Shown piece by piece: positions 1-11,816 of a stretch of 64,000 nt of DNA. Location: assembly GCF_037392515.1 (NCBI RefSeq), contig NC_090287.1, positions 14,311,001-14,375,000 on the forward strand, given 5' to 3'. The stretch comes from Haliotis asinina. Its lineage: Eukaryota > Mollusca > Gastropoda > Lepetellida > Haliotidae. The notes beneath the pieces are model-generated. The model worked only from the letters and a program-made list of their open reading frames with translations. It was not told the DNA's origin and ran no database searches. Within the stretch, counting starts at the first letter, position 1, and the number at the start of each line of letters is the position of its first letter. The position numbers were made by a program, and so were the translations under genes.

Positions 1-289
1 ACGTGGAGCGTGTCCCGAGGTCTATCGACCGGCTTGTGGGCAGGTGTACATTGGTCATAGTTATCGCTCATAATAGAGCTATTTACAAAGGACGTTAATT
101 GAAAAGCTGAATAGACACCCAAATGACTAGGAAACATCAATTTCGAACATAATTTGATTACTAAGACATTTCAAGATTTCCAAAGAGCTGAAAAGAGGCG
201 ACTTCCACGAAATGGCGTGGATGAGGCGAGAGGAATCTCTCATGCAATAGTCCATTATTCGTAGACGGCGAGCTTCCCGAGGAGGGCTG

Positions 290-720
290 TGTCTGTTCAC
301 AGATCACGCTACGTCCTCTGACCCAAGGAGCGAACTAACCCACCCTTCTGACCGGGGCAGTCTCGCGTGGAGTAGCGGCAACTCCACAATAATGCAAATC
401 AATACCGAGGACTTTAACCAAGTTGTCTGAAACTGCTAGCTTGTGGAATCAATGGACCCCCCTCTGACATCCCAAGCCTGAATCATAGCCGCTCCAAGTC
501 GTATTAGCAACACTTCTGCTGCTGTTTGTGGTGTTTGGAGCACGGCGTTAGCCCTTTGGACTTCTGACCAGAAGCGTGAATTGTTTGCCGTCAGAGTGTA
601 GCCGCCCCAAGATACTTGCCGCTGGTCAAAACACGTGGTCTGTTCATCAGCATCGCCACGATGGGTGTGTGAGGAGCATTCTAAATTCCCCCAAACGAAA
701 TACATTTTTCTTGATTGCTG
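290..720. promoter_or_regulatory. GC-richer block with POU octamer, possible intronic enhancer
   Basis: This roughly 430-bp block is visibly richer in G+C and CpG than the surrounding AT-rich DNA. It contains a perfect octamer ATGCAAAT at about 393-400, the classical POU-factor site. It lies inside the presumed intron of a developmental homeobox gene, a usual place for enhancers. A minus-strand open frame (705 to 436) covers part of it, but I recognise no protein family there. Regulatory function is inference only. Confidence 0.2.
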
Positions 721-1097
721 TGTCCATTAACAGATCATAGATTTGATGTTGTTGGTGTTTAATATAAAAGGCGATTCATCTTACGGCTGCTCATATTGAT
801 TTTGTCTTTACATCCACTAGACATCAAAACACGACAGTCACACTTTTTGCAACAGCCATATTCGCAGAGCTTTGAAGGCTCAGTGATGTTTTCCTGCGAA
901 ATATAGACATAATTATTATGACACGTGAAATATTCAGAGGATGTCACTTGAAATTATATCAACTACACTGCGATGCATATGGTCATTTCAACACCATTAG
1001 TGTTCTCATTTGCTTTCTTGGAGTTTGTCTTGTACTGTCAGTTGTTTGGGACTGTCATTGCTGCTAGATCCCAGCAATGTGTCTGCATGAAAAACAA

Positions 1098-1236
1098 TCT
1101 GGACTGGACCATCCATTGATTGCAATCATGCGTACCGATCAGGGTACGCGCATATGATACAATGACATGTATTAACCAGGTCAGTGAGCCTGATCACCCG
1201 ATCCCGTTACTCACCTCTTACCACAGGCATGGTTTG
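1098..1236 (-). repeat. Degenerate SINE, family 1 (antisense)
   Basis: An eroded copy of the 260-bp family-1 SINE. The GGACTGGACC, GACATGT and CCTGATCACCCGATCCCGTTA segments are recognisable against the intact copy at 11037-11301. Divergence and lost blocks suggest an old insertion. Confidence 0.6.
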
Positions 1237-1330
1237 CAGACTGGTATCTAAAGTCAAAGGTTAAGAGTTTGTGTGCTCTAATTCATTCACCAACGTGTCT
1301 CTTTGCGACGATAGACGCGTAAAGGTTCGA

Positions 1331-1580
1331 GTAGAATAGGCCTTCAGCAGCCCATAAAAGGCGACTATGCGTGTCATTACAAGCGATTAACGGGATCGGT
1401 TGGTCAGGCTTGCTGACTTGCTTGTCACATGTCATCGGTTCCCGCTTACGCAGATCGATACTCATGCTGTTGATCACTGTATTGTCTGGTCCAGACTCGA
1501 TTCACTATTATTTACAGACCGCCGCTATACAGCGGGAATTGCCGAGTGCGGCTTAAACCTAAACTCACTCACTCTTAGAC
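1331..1580 (+). repeat. SINE family 1 (sense)
   Basis: Near full-length copy in sense orientation. It starts with GTAGAATAGGCCTTCAGCA and ends with the AAACTCACTCACTC tail. It is the reverse complement of the copies at 11037 and 42794. No clear target-site duplication was found. Confidence 0.8.
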
Positions 1581-1984
1581 CTTGCGACGATATAGGCCCT
1601 AATACCACCAACAACAGTTATCAGGCTCCGAAGTTAGCCATTATTCACTTTCATCAGTTTAGATCTTAGTCGTGAATTACGGTCAGGTTTCGTTGTTGGA
1701 GTAACGCACACACCCATATTTTGTGTCTTTGGTTGTCTTCTTTCATTTGCTGCTTCGCATCGAGAGCATGTCCTCCAAAATTAAGACTTCTATTTATATG
1801 ACCAATGACACAATATGGGAGTGATGGGAAATATTCTTGTGACTTTATTGAGGTACATTAAATATCACATTGCTATGAATCATCCACTTTGAGTTTACTT
1901 TCAACGGGATATTGGTTTAAATGGTGTACAGCAGATGTGCTGGACCTGTCAATGTTCTCCATTAAAACGCTACTTGCTTTTCAG

Positions 1985-2952
1985 GTGTGGTTCCAGAACC
2001 GGCGTGCTAAATACCGCAAACAGGAAAAACAGCTAGCCAAGTCACTGTCTCCAGTCATACCCACATGCAACGGCATGATGCGGAACATCTACCCCACCAA
2101 CAGCCGGCCCTACGCCTATCCCAGCCCCGCCAATGTGAACATGAACACCATGACTCGCTACCCTCAGATGAACTCCGGCTACTCGCCAGCAATGGCGCAG
2201 TTCTCCTCGATGGGATCTATGCCAAGTTCCAACATGGCATCCATGACTATGCCACGACAGGTGCAGCAGTTCCCCATGGCCTCGGACTACAACCTCGTCA
2301 GCCAGATGGTAAGCACCAAAGACTTCATCGACTACCCGTGTACAGATTCTCCCATTCAAATGGACCAGTGGTTTTCAAGTATTTCATGTACGATGCGTCC
2401 CTCTGAGAAACACCTCCTCGCGGTTGATCCTTGATGATCGGAGTGCACGTGTGTGTGTGTGTGTGCGTGCGAGTGTGTGCGCATGTGTGTCTGTGTGTGT
2501 GTGTGTGTGTGTGTGTACTTTTGCCACAGCTCTATGTAAAGAATTCAGATTAATGTTACATATTGAAAAAAAACCCTCTTCATATCGATGTATACAGTTG
2601 CTTTCTTTGTTGCTGAATTAATGTTGTGAATTAATTTTAGGAAAAATACTCAAAACAAGTTAAAGAACACTTGACGTTTCCATGTGGCTGTAGTTCTCCT
2701 TGATAGTGTTGTCTTCCGTTGTATATAATGGTGTGTGAATAGAAACTCAATATTGGTCATGAAGAGAAGAATATATTTGGTACGGGTACAATAACATCGT
2801 ATGTGAAGATGTATGTTCATGACGTCCACTTCTTGTTTCAGGAAAACCCAGAAGAGGATTGGTACAACAAAAGTCTGACAGCTCTGCGCATGAACAACAC
2901 ACATCCGGGTGCCCTGTCTAACTCTGTGCTACAGTACCAAGCCCAAGTCTAG
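1985..2952 (+). CDS. Paired-like homeodomain transcription factor, PROP1/UNC-42 type (3' exons)
   Basis: Two exons, 1985-2308 (108 codons, phase 0) and 2842-2952 (36 codons plus TAG), encode the C-terminus of a DNA-binding nuclear transcription factor. The first follows TTTTCAG and begins VWFQNRRAKYRKQEKQ, which is the end of homeodomain helix 3. The break between homeodomain residues 46 and 47 is the intron typical of paired-class genes. A Tyr/Met/Ser/Pro-rich region follows, then donor GTAAGC. The short last exon follows TTGTTTCAG and contains EEDWYNKSLTALRMNN. The EKQL-x-K stretch after the homeodomain and the D/E-W-Y...LRMN motif resemble the PROP1/UNC-42 group as I remember it; a Prrx-type gene is the main alternative. 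In the PROP family such factors specify neuron or endocrine cell identity. The N-terminus and most of the homeodomain are outside the window. Confidence 0.8.
2309..2841 (+). other. Last intron of the homeobox gene
   Basis: Intron with donor GTAAGC and acceptor TTGTTTCAG, phase 0. It holds a GT microsatellite at 2448-2516 and nothing else recognisable. Confidence 0.75.
2448..2516 (+). repeat. (GT)n microsatellite
   Basis: Interrupted GT dinucleotide tract. The longest uninterrupted run is near the 3' end, about 2492-2516. Likely length-polymorphic. Confidence 0.9.
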
Positions 2953-5080
2953 TTAGCGGCCATCTTGAATTCCCACAGACAATCATAACTAACGTTGGTG
3001 TTTGTGTACCACGTGCCAAATACAGTCCAGTCTTGGATAGTGCTGTTTGGGTATACCCTTGTCCCACAACAACCGATACAATCTTCCAGACATAATCATT
3101 CAGAATGTAATGCACACCATGACGCTTTCGTTTGGGAGAGGATTTCGTAAAAAGTATCAATATATTCATCCTCGATACAACAGGGTATCAGTACCTTGTT
3201 CTGTTCTGATCAATACCCCTGGAACCATACGTCAACGAAGCTTCGGCTCAGATATAGCGTCACCATCCCAATCTATTGTACCACGGACGTAGCAATTTCT
3301 GCCGTTCAATCTAACATAATTGGACGGCTGTTTCTAACGTCAAGGCATTTGAGTAGGGTAAATATGTGATAACAGCGAATGGGTCCAGGGAATGTTTTTA
3401 CGAAGAAATAGAGACACAATATGTCGGGTTCTCGAACAAGTATTATACTATGTTGTTCCATGTGTAAAAGTCAAACCGTGACCTTTATATTGACCGTGTT
3501 CCGATACCAATGCAAGACCCTTCTACTGTATCCGCCAGTTGTTAATAGTGCAGCGTTGTGAATGAGCGCATGATAACACTATACCTAGTCCTAAAATGTT
3601 CTCCATCTCTCTCTGTCCAGCGACTTAAGCGATGATGACATATTCCATATTCTTACTTCCTCCATACTTCAAACAATTATGCGATTCATAAGGTCCAAAG
3701 AAAGCAAGTAAAATGTTATATCTGAACACTCACAACTGGCATACCTCGTCTCCATTTCATCAAGCTGTCAAATTTCAAAATGTAAATATATTTTTTTCAA
3801 TCCAAAAAGTAAATTCAGTGGTGCAACCTGCCATGCAAAAGGCCCGAGTTCGATTCCCAACACTGTTGCAATATTTGGACCCCATTCTGTCAGTCAGTTA
3901 AATTATTCAGGGGGCAGAACTTCAAGTGCTCGATAGCATTAAACGTCCAATACCACTTATTAGCGTTCGAATCCCAAACTCATAGAAGTGATCTTTGGCA
4001 TGTCTTCACCACCTCTTTGCTGGTTGGTAACACCAAGATCGAGGAACGTTCCCGATTTTGGACCTGTTGGCCCCTCTCTCTCAATATGTAGCTGAAATGT
4101 TAATGAAAGTCTTGACAACTCACTTTGAACTGACCCATTACACGTTATTGTGGGATGAGCCATTAGTTTTGTATATTGAAGATGTATCTGTAATTCAGTC
4201 ACTGACATTTCATGTCAAATATACCACTCAGTATTTACAGAAATACGTACATGTTGAAATGCTACATATCTCCTCTTCAAACCGGAGTGCTATTCACCAA
4301 CCATATGTACACATGGATATTGCTAAATTATAAGTATACTATTTATTTGTTATTTATATTTATCTGTTTGCATTGTGATTAAATAGTTTATTTCGTAATA
4401 TATGAACGACATATTGATGATTGTACATAGAAATGTTCTGAACACCCTTTTACGGATAAAGATCCAAACGCATCTTTTTGCGTAACTATCCCTTTTTAGT
4501 ACCTCTGACACTTATACTACGATTAAAATATTTCACCTGCATGAACAAGATATTACATATTGAAGTCCATTTCCTTTTCAGAAAACAAATGACCAGAATA
4601 CACAATTATACGAGAAAACCACTTTATTTGAATACATGTATATTCAACTTAATATATTACAATATACCTATTCTGCTTAAAAATAACCGCCAGCGTGGCG
4701 CTTGTTCTTCACACTAAAGCCTCTATGACAGATAGGGCTGATGTTTCCATGTATATACCCACAAGATGTTCTCCATGCTAGTCGGTGTTCCTGTCTCCGT
4801 AAATACATGTCGTGCATCCCGTCTCATTATGTTATATGTTCAAGTCTTTCAATGTTCACATAGTTTCTACATTGTAGACGACCAGTACGGTTCTAGTTTT
4901 CAAATGACCACTTTCTCAATAAAATGAGGAAACCTACTACTGATTTCCTTTTTCCTTTCGTTGTGATTCTCTCGTGAAAGTAATATATCAGAACGTTGGT
5001 GCCATCTGAGAGTCCACATCACAAAATGTTGCCGGAAATTTGAATCCATCTTGCAACGAAGATGTGGGACTGAGGGTGTA

Positions 5081-5340
5081 GTGAGTGCATGTAGTTTTGC
5101 ACCGCACTCAGCAATATTCAAGCTATATGACGGCGGTTTGTAAATAATCGAGGCTGGATCAGATAATCCAGTGATCAATGGCATGAGTATCGATCAGCGC
5201 TACTGGGAACCGATGACATGTGTCAAGCAAGTCAGCGAGCCTGACCATCCGATCCCAATAGTCGCCTCTTACAACAAGCGTAGTCGTCATTTGTGGCAAG
5301 CATGGGTTGCTGAAGATCTATTCTACCCCAGATCTTCACA
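5081..5340 (-). repeat. SINE family 1 (antisense), moderately diverged
   Basis: A 260-bp copy running from GTGAGTGCATGTAGTTTTGC to ATTCTACCCCAGATCTTCAC. It has scattered substitutions relative to the copies at 11037 and 42794, so it is an older insertion. No target-site duplication is evident. Confidence 0.8.
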
Positions 5341-5696
5341 GGCAACTGAGGATGCAATAGAGACATGCAAGCGAAATCTGAGTTTACAACAGTAACTAAA
5401 AGACGTAAAGATGACCTTTACAATCCTTATTAACAGCTATATTTCATTTAAAATTCCGATACCGAGCACTATATCATCCAAGTGCCCCGTGAAAGGTGAG
5501 GTTTAGCGGCAAGTACAAGATCACTGAACTTGCCTAGCGCTGTGTTCGTGCGGGCGGGCGTTGATGGTGCTGGGGAGGATCGGTTGCGTGGAATGTGTGT
5601 GTGCGTATGTGCACTCTGGTCAAAAGCGCTATGCACTTGACCACGGAAGGGGTCTTCGTCTTACTACTGGGCATTTAGGAGATAAACATAAGAAAT

Positions 5697-5851
5697 CAGA
5701 GGTATATAACGAAATTATAATAGCTTTAAATACAAAATTTAGAGCTATTATAATTTTATCTCCATTCTACCATTACCGTGTTATTCAGATTTTAAACAAA
5801 TACTTAACGTGTTGGAAAATCAGAGGCATATAACGTGATTATATACCTCTG
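5697..5851. repeat. Short inverted-repeat (MITE-like) element
   Basis: CAGAGGTATATAACG at 5697 recurs, with small changes, as CAGAGGCATATAACG at 5821. That second copy is itself followed by an inverted copy, giving the 31-bp near-palindrome 5821-5851. Between them is a hairpin with perfect 14-bp arms, 5712-5725 and 5743-5756. This layout suggests a small non-autonomous DNA element; the family is unknown. Confidence 0.4.
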
Positions 5852-6430
5852 GATGACTTTGATTAACCAATCACAATCCAGTATTTATTGAAGTCATGGT
5901 AGAATAGGTAGTTATTGTTTGTGACCTTTGCACGGAAAGCTCCAGGTACATGAATATATTGTTAAAGGTTACGTAGACAATCCATTCATTGTTTCCTCAC
6001 ATAATTGTACCGGTAACACAATGAAAACGTAACTTACATGCAAATGGCACACAGTTGACTGAATGCAGCTGTACTGCAGACGGCGTGCAGGCTGAAAGTC
6101 AATTTTGAAAACAAACTGATTGATTCATTCTTACCCTGCATACAGGAGGTCTTTGAAAAGACACGGTCTCAATGTCGCCGTGATTGCAAAGCAACAATTT
6201 CGCTATATGCAGCATTTAACATACTTTTACATTTTTTATGTAATTTACTGTACTTTGGCGGCAACGTGTTCACGTTCTTAATGTTACCAGACAGGTGCAG
6301 CCTAATCAGTATTACTCTGTGCATCTGTAAACCATGAAGATGGCACTGGTTAATTCTCAATGCCATAGCGTGTATTGCGGTTCTCTCTATATATGTTATC
6401 GATCATTAACAAAAACAATGCTAATGCATG

Positions 6431-6504
6431 TTATTGTGAATAACACGACGTTTCTGGTGAAGGAGCAAGCATACATCCCGAAACGTCGTGCAATTCACAA
6501 CAAT
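6431..6504. repeat. Imperfect hairpin
   Basis: Arms 6431-6457 and 6478-6504 match in inverted orientation at about 23 of 27 positions around a 20-nt loop. The core is CACGACGTTTC. It may be a MITE relic or a structured RNA; nothing decides between them. Confidence 0.4.
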
Positions 6505-7239
6505 GTACTTGACATCCATTAATCTTGATTGTTTATGCATTCTACTTAATGTCCTTGGGAGATTTGTTATCTATCATGGTTTGTAAGTATCACAAATGTT
6601 CACAAAATACAATCATAAAATATCTTTATTTTCTCTGACAATGCATGAGCAATAAATTGCACCCATGGAATGTTCACTCGTTACAATGAAAACCCATAGG
6701 CCAATAACACATATGCATATGTAAAAAATGCCAGTGGCATTTATAGTGAATATATGTATATTAACATCATGATACTCAAACACTGCCCACTTTCATACAT
6801 TGAATCCTAAACAATTATACACTACACAAAAACGTATCATTACAGGATCGCCAGTACCATACATATTCAAGACAACATATGATACTCATTTCCCGAATCT
6901 ATATCCACTGTTAAATACCAAACCACAAGTTACTAAAATGGCACAGTAACGAGAGTGTCGAGTAGTGCTGGGATGACACTTATTTTCTGTCACATAACTG
7001 CCTCTACTTTATTTTCCGCACATTGGAATATCTTTCGGCGAACAATCGAAATTGGCTTATTATAACACTTTTATTTAAGTCTGGAACTTTTCATCCGTGG
7101 CAAGACAAATGGTCAAAAAATGAGAATACATGCGGGTATAATTCGGCAGTATCAAGTGAAGACAAGGAACCGTATTGGTGTTATATCTCGGCATGTGCTC
7201 TGAAAACTATAACTGAAAACAAACACTGTTAACGTTTCG

Positions 7240-7322
7240 CACTTTGGTCTAGCAGACACATCCTGTGATCGGTGAGCGGAAGGTTGGGGGTTCGATTCTC
7301 AGCTGCGTGGCTTGTTTTACGA
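7240..7322 (+). repeat. Fragment of tRNA-derived SINE head (family 2)
   Basis: TTTGGTCTAGCAGAC followed 30-40 nt later by GGGGGTTCGATTCTC resembles tRNA A and B boxes at the spacing seen in the family-2 SINEs. The body and tail are missing. It does not fold as a complete tRNA. Confidence 0.4.
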
Positions 7323-8637
7323 TATTACTTGTTTGGCCGCCAGCAATCGACATTAAGGAGATACAAGAAAGATCATGTTTCGAAACAAATATAACCTGAG
7401 ACAGACATGTGTCGTAGGTTTAGTGCAATAATCTGAAACTCACAGATAAATCAATTTTACCCTCGCCTCACCTTTTAGATAAAACATGTGAGTACGACTG
7501 CTGTACACAATACACTAAACCACAACAGTGGATGGAGTTCCATGTAACCTTTACACCACGGTCATACCAGAATACCCATACAAGAATCATCCATATCATC
7601 CATAGAGACCTCGCACAATAAAGCGGTTTATGACACGCGTGAACATTTCAACAATGTTACATTTAGAAAAATGTTTTAAAGATTTCTCACATATGTTCCG
7701 GAAAGAAAACGGGTCAGTCAGCTATATAATTTGATCGAGTCTCCGTTGACACTAACACCAAACGAAAGAGAAGAACTTCACTTCACATCTTTGGCAACGT
7801 TTCCATGAGTTCTATCTGCAAGTGGTAAAGCTGCACATTGGAAACAAAGTGCGCTAAACATTCCTGTATGACAACCTGTTCTCAGCTGAAAGAAAAACAA
7901 GCTTCAATAATTCTTGCTTCAGTTAAACACTCATGTCGTTTTCTAGTTTTAAAGTAAAACCTTGAATAGCAATTCCTACTTGACAACCGTTCAAGAGTAT
8001 GTATTAAACCGTGTAACTCACATAACAAAATAATTTGTTGTCCATAAAGTTTGTTCATATTCGCAAGTCCACATGGCACTTTCAGTATGTAAAACCCTGA
8101 ATACTTCAATCAAAGAACAAGCACAAATGCAAAATAGAAGATGATAACAATGAAACAAGAATCAACATAAAACAATTTTTTTCACAAAAAGCAAAAGACG
8201 TACTAAAGGTACAATTTCGACCTCTTCAAATAATATGCAGCATCAATTTGATTACAGTCGTCCTGTGTCACTGGCATGAATGTATTCATGAGTTGTAAGT
8301 TTTGGATTAGCACTTTTTTCTTAGACAAAGACCAAATGTAACAAACACACATGTATATATCGTACACATTAATAATGTATTGGATAAGTCATTGATGAAA
8401 AAAATGCTATTTCTTAGTAGACACCGTGGATTCTGGTCATCATGTCTATCAAAAGTCACTATTCTTCTTTGAATTGCCCCCAACTGCTGGCAATGATGGA
8501 AATTAAATGAAGAAAGGCATACAAAATGAACATCTTTGGCATACTTACAACTACACTATATTTTACATACATCTGGATATAGAATAATGCACCACTAACT
8601 TATGTTTCCATACCATATGTTTCTCAGATGAATTGTA

Positions 8638-8822
8638 AGCAGCACTCAACAATATTCCAGCTCTGTGATGGTGGTCTATAAACATTTACGTTTGGGCCAC
8701 ACAATCCAGTGAGCGACAGCAAGAGCATCAATCAATGCAATTGGCATATGATGGCATGTGTTTATCAAGTCAGCAAGACAGACCTGATCCTCTTAATCGC
8801 CTTTTACGACAAGCATGCCCTT
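8638..8822 (-). repeat. Degenerate SINE family 1 (antisense)
   Basis: CAATATTCCAGCTCTGTGATGG, an ACAATCCAGTG block, GACCTGATCC and GCCTTTTACGACAAGCATG follow the order of the family-1 consensus. There are many substitutions and the far (5') end is missing. Confidence 0.65.
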
Positions 8823-11021
8823 TGGAGGAACATACAATATTCTTATTCTACATATTCATCAGACATAGATCAAAATGAGATCAATGTCACTTGAGATATT
8901 ATGAAAATATACACTGACGTTTTGGCAACACAAGAGGGGGTGATGCTTAACCAATTCTCAAATTTACACAGACACATCATCAGTCATGAATTTTGTTCAT
9001 TTGCTTAATAAGAAAACCTACTACTACTACTGGTCAATTGCACTTTATATTGCTCTACAGCAGAAACACTGAATACAGTTGTATGTATTAAATTACAATA
9101 CTAGCATTTATTATTATTTTATGAACAACACTATATAAAAAGGAATGAATACTAGCACAGGACCAATGTGAAATACAGCAGATCAGAATATGATCCAACA
9201 TTTGTGTTCTCGTGTAAAATATACAAATCTAAAAGAGTAAAATTCATGACATTGCGTGTTTTGATGTGACTAGTTCATATAATCATGAGCATTATGACAT
9301 TTTTTAGGCACAAACATTTGTTTGATTGGCATTCTAGAAGTCAAATGCTTCATTTTTGAAGCAGAAACATTAGCAATGAATATATTTTCTATTTTAAGAC
9401 AGAAATAATATGAGTTTGATACTGACATTATTGACATAACACACATGACAAGGACATTGCAAGTGGCATGATGTAATTGTCAATGGACAACTGGACAGAC
9501 ATATAATGAAAGACACTGTACAGTATTCACAATACCAAACATACAATGTCAGTAACTACATATGTATTGCCTTTAATTTGACAAAAGTTACTTTGCCATC
9601 GGTGATGGCTGCTGCTGCATACAATGTAAATATTGCATTAAAAAGTAAGACAACCTTGACGATTCCCATTCCTCTATCCTGCTAAAGATGGCGACACATC
9701 TTTAACACATCATTATAATAACAATAAAGCTTGATTATTCCATAGTCCTGGTTTATGAAATTAAAAAAAACATTTGACTATAACAATGATTCATTTTGAT
9801 TGAAAATGTTAATTTTTTATTTCAATCATGTTGGATATATGTTCAAAATCTGATAAACAGAAATTCACACCAAGTATTAACACAAAGACATGGTGTTCTC
9901 AGCGAATGTATTTCTATATTTTACTGTAGTTGCCATTTTAGTGGATTTGATCATTTTCATTACCAAGCGGGGTGTCATCATTATGGGGAATTTGTCAAGG
10001 TTTCTTTTTCTTTTTCCATGTTTTGGACCTGGAAAGTACCATAAATTCATCAGATAACCATTACCTCTATAGTAAGGTAATGGCACGGCGATATAAGTTT
10101 TTTTATACGTTTATACTTTCGCTACCTCTTACCTGAATTGCTAGTGATCAGTGAATGTTTTCTCCATCTGTACTAGAAAAGCATTACAACAGGACTACGT
10201 ATATGCACACCCGTAATAATACTGCATTCTACCCATGAGACTATAACTTGCCATCAACACATGTCAGCTTGTTCTTTAAAGCAAACATTACACTGTGTCC
10301 ATCAGTACAGCAACACTGTATGAACTGTATTAAATGAACTGTATTAAATGTATATTATTATGCTATGAACATGTAACCATATACAATACTTGGCTTTATA
10401 TGCTACTGTGCTGGAATTTGTTTGTGAAGTTCAGTGGTCCAAATGTTTCAAAGTGTAAGGTCACAGCGGTTAACCTCCATAGGATGACTCACTACAGATA
10501 AGGAAGAAACAGGACCTGACAAGATGATCTTGACAAGGGTGGACTCAGCTTTTTGAGAAAGGAAGGGTGCACAGCTAATTTTCACAGGCGTTTGAATGAT
10601 CATTTAATAAACTTTCAGGACTGTAGTGGGACTGCACACCCCTGTTCAGCCCTGCAAAATCCACCTATGGTGACTTTCAGTCAGAGTAGCTGAAATAACA
10701 AGGACTGAACAATAACACTGCCAAATACATGAAGTTGCATTGATCTGATGTATTGATGCACATGTGTTGGATACGTTTGATTATTCCACTGCATTGTTCA
10801 CAAATTCCAAGTTCACTGATTCTGTCACTCAGTTACCAGTTGATCATGATTACGATACAAGAATCTGTATTGAAACATCGCTTCACCTGAATAAAGATTT
10901 GTTCATCCATTAAGTTTGTCATTATGTATCAATGATATTTGGTGGCTACACCAGCCAGACTAACACTGATTCCTTCAGTGGATCACAGTGTATACTGTTA
11001 CTGGTTATCATTATTTAGTAT

Positions 11022-11316
11022 GTCTCTTTATTACAGTGAGTGAGTGAGTTTAGTTTTACGCCGCACTCAGCAATATTCCAGCTATATGGCGGCGGTCTGT
11101 AAATAATCGAGTCTGGACCAGACAATCCAGTGATCAACAACATGAGCATCGATCTGCGCAATTGGGAACCGATGACATGCGTCAACCAAGTCAGCGAGCC
11201 TGACCACCCGATCCCGTTAGTCGCCTCTTACGACAAGCTGAGTCGTCTTTTATGGCAAGCATGGGTTGCTGAAGGCCTATTCTACCCCGGGACCTTCACG
11301 GGTCTCTTTATTACAG
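11022..11316 (-). mobile_element. Intact SINE family 1 with 15-bp target-site duplication
   Basis: The element body spans 11037-11301 (265 bp) and is flanked by identical 15-bp direct repeats GTCTCTTTATTACAG at 11022-11036 and 11302-11316. Such duplications are the hallmark of LINE-driven target-primed insertion. In sense orientation (minus strand) it runs from CGTGAAGGTCCCGGGGTAGA to a tail of ACTC repeats. The unbroken duplication marks it as young. It is a good reference copy for the family in this window. It sits in intergenic DNA. Confidence 0.9.
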
Positions 11317-11816
11317 CATCATTAAGATGACATGCTTTATGGATCTTGCAATACAGTGATTGAAACATAGTCAATCAAATTATGAAATGTCAAGGTCAAC
11401 CATAGCTTTTTGACAAAAACGTATATATGTATAATTGAGTATTGAGTGTTTGGACGGTTATGAAAGAAACATATAATAAGTCTAAACTTCCTGAAAAAGC
11501 ATAAAAAATAATGAACTTTCAAAAACACATCATGGAAAACAGCATATAAATAGTAAATATTATGCATACTTTCTGTATAGGAATCATGTTATGAAGTTCC
11601 CCTCATTTGAACACCTCAGTTTCCATTATATAAAATGATAGTATTTACACCAAAATTAACATTTTCAAAGTGACTTGTAAAAATTAAAGCAAATATGTTC
11701 TTCATGAAAGGAATGACATAAGGCTTACACGGGATGTGTGCATCAGGAATACTTGGGGCTAATCTAAACGTATATATTCCCTCAATAACAAGATTAAAGG
11801 TGTGTACGAGGGTTGG

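Larger units (their letters stand above)
1..1984. other. Intron of the homeobox gene (upstream exons outside window)
   Basis: This stretch lies before the acceptor at 1984, where the homeodomain resumes at its residue 47. I looked for the first 46 homeodomain residues in it and did not find them, so at least one upstream exon is outside the window. It holds two SINE copies (1098-1236 and 1331-1580) and a GC-richer block at about 290-720 with a POU octamer. No other coding signal was seen. Confidence 0.6.

Noticed and set aside
436-705. 89-codon minus-strand frame
   Set aside because: No family resemblance; the open length fits the locally GC-richer composition.
2042-2406. Overlapping frames on both strands across the homeobox exon
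   Set aside because: The plus frame beginning VWFQNRRAK has family identity and splice sites; the others are shadows.
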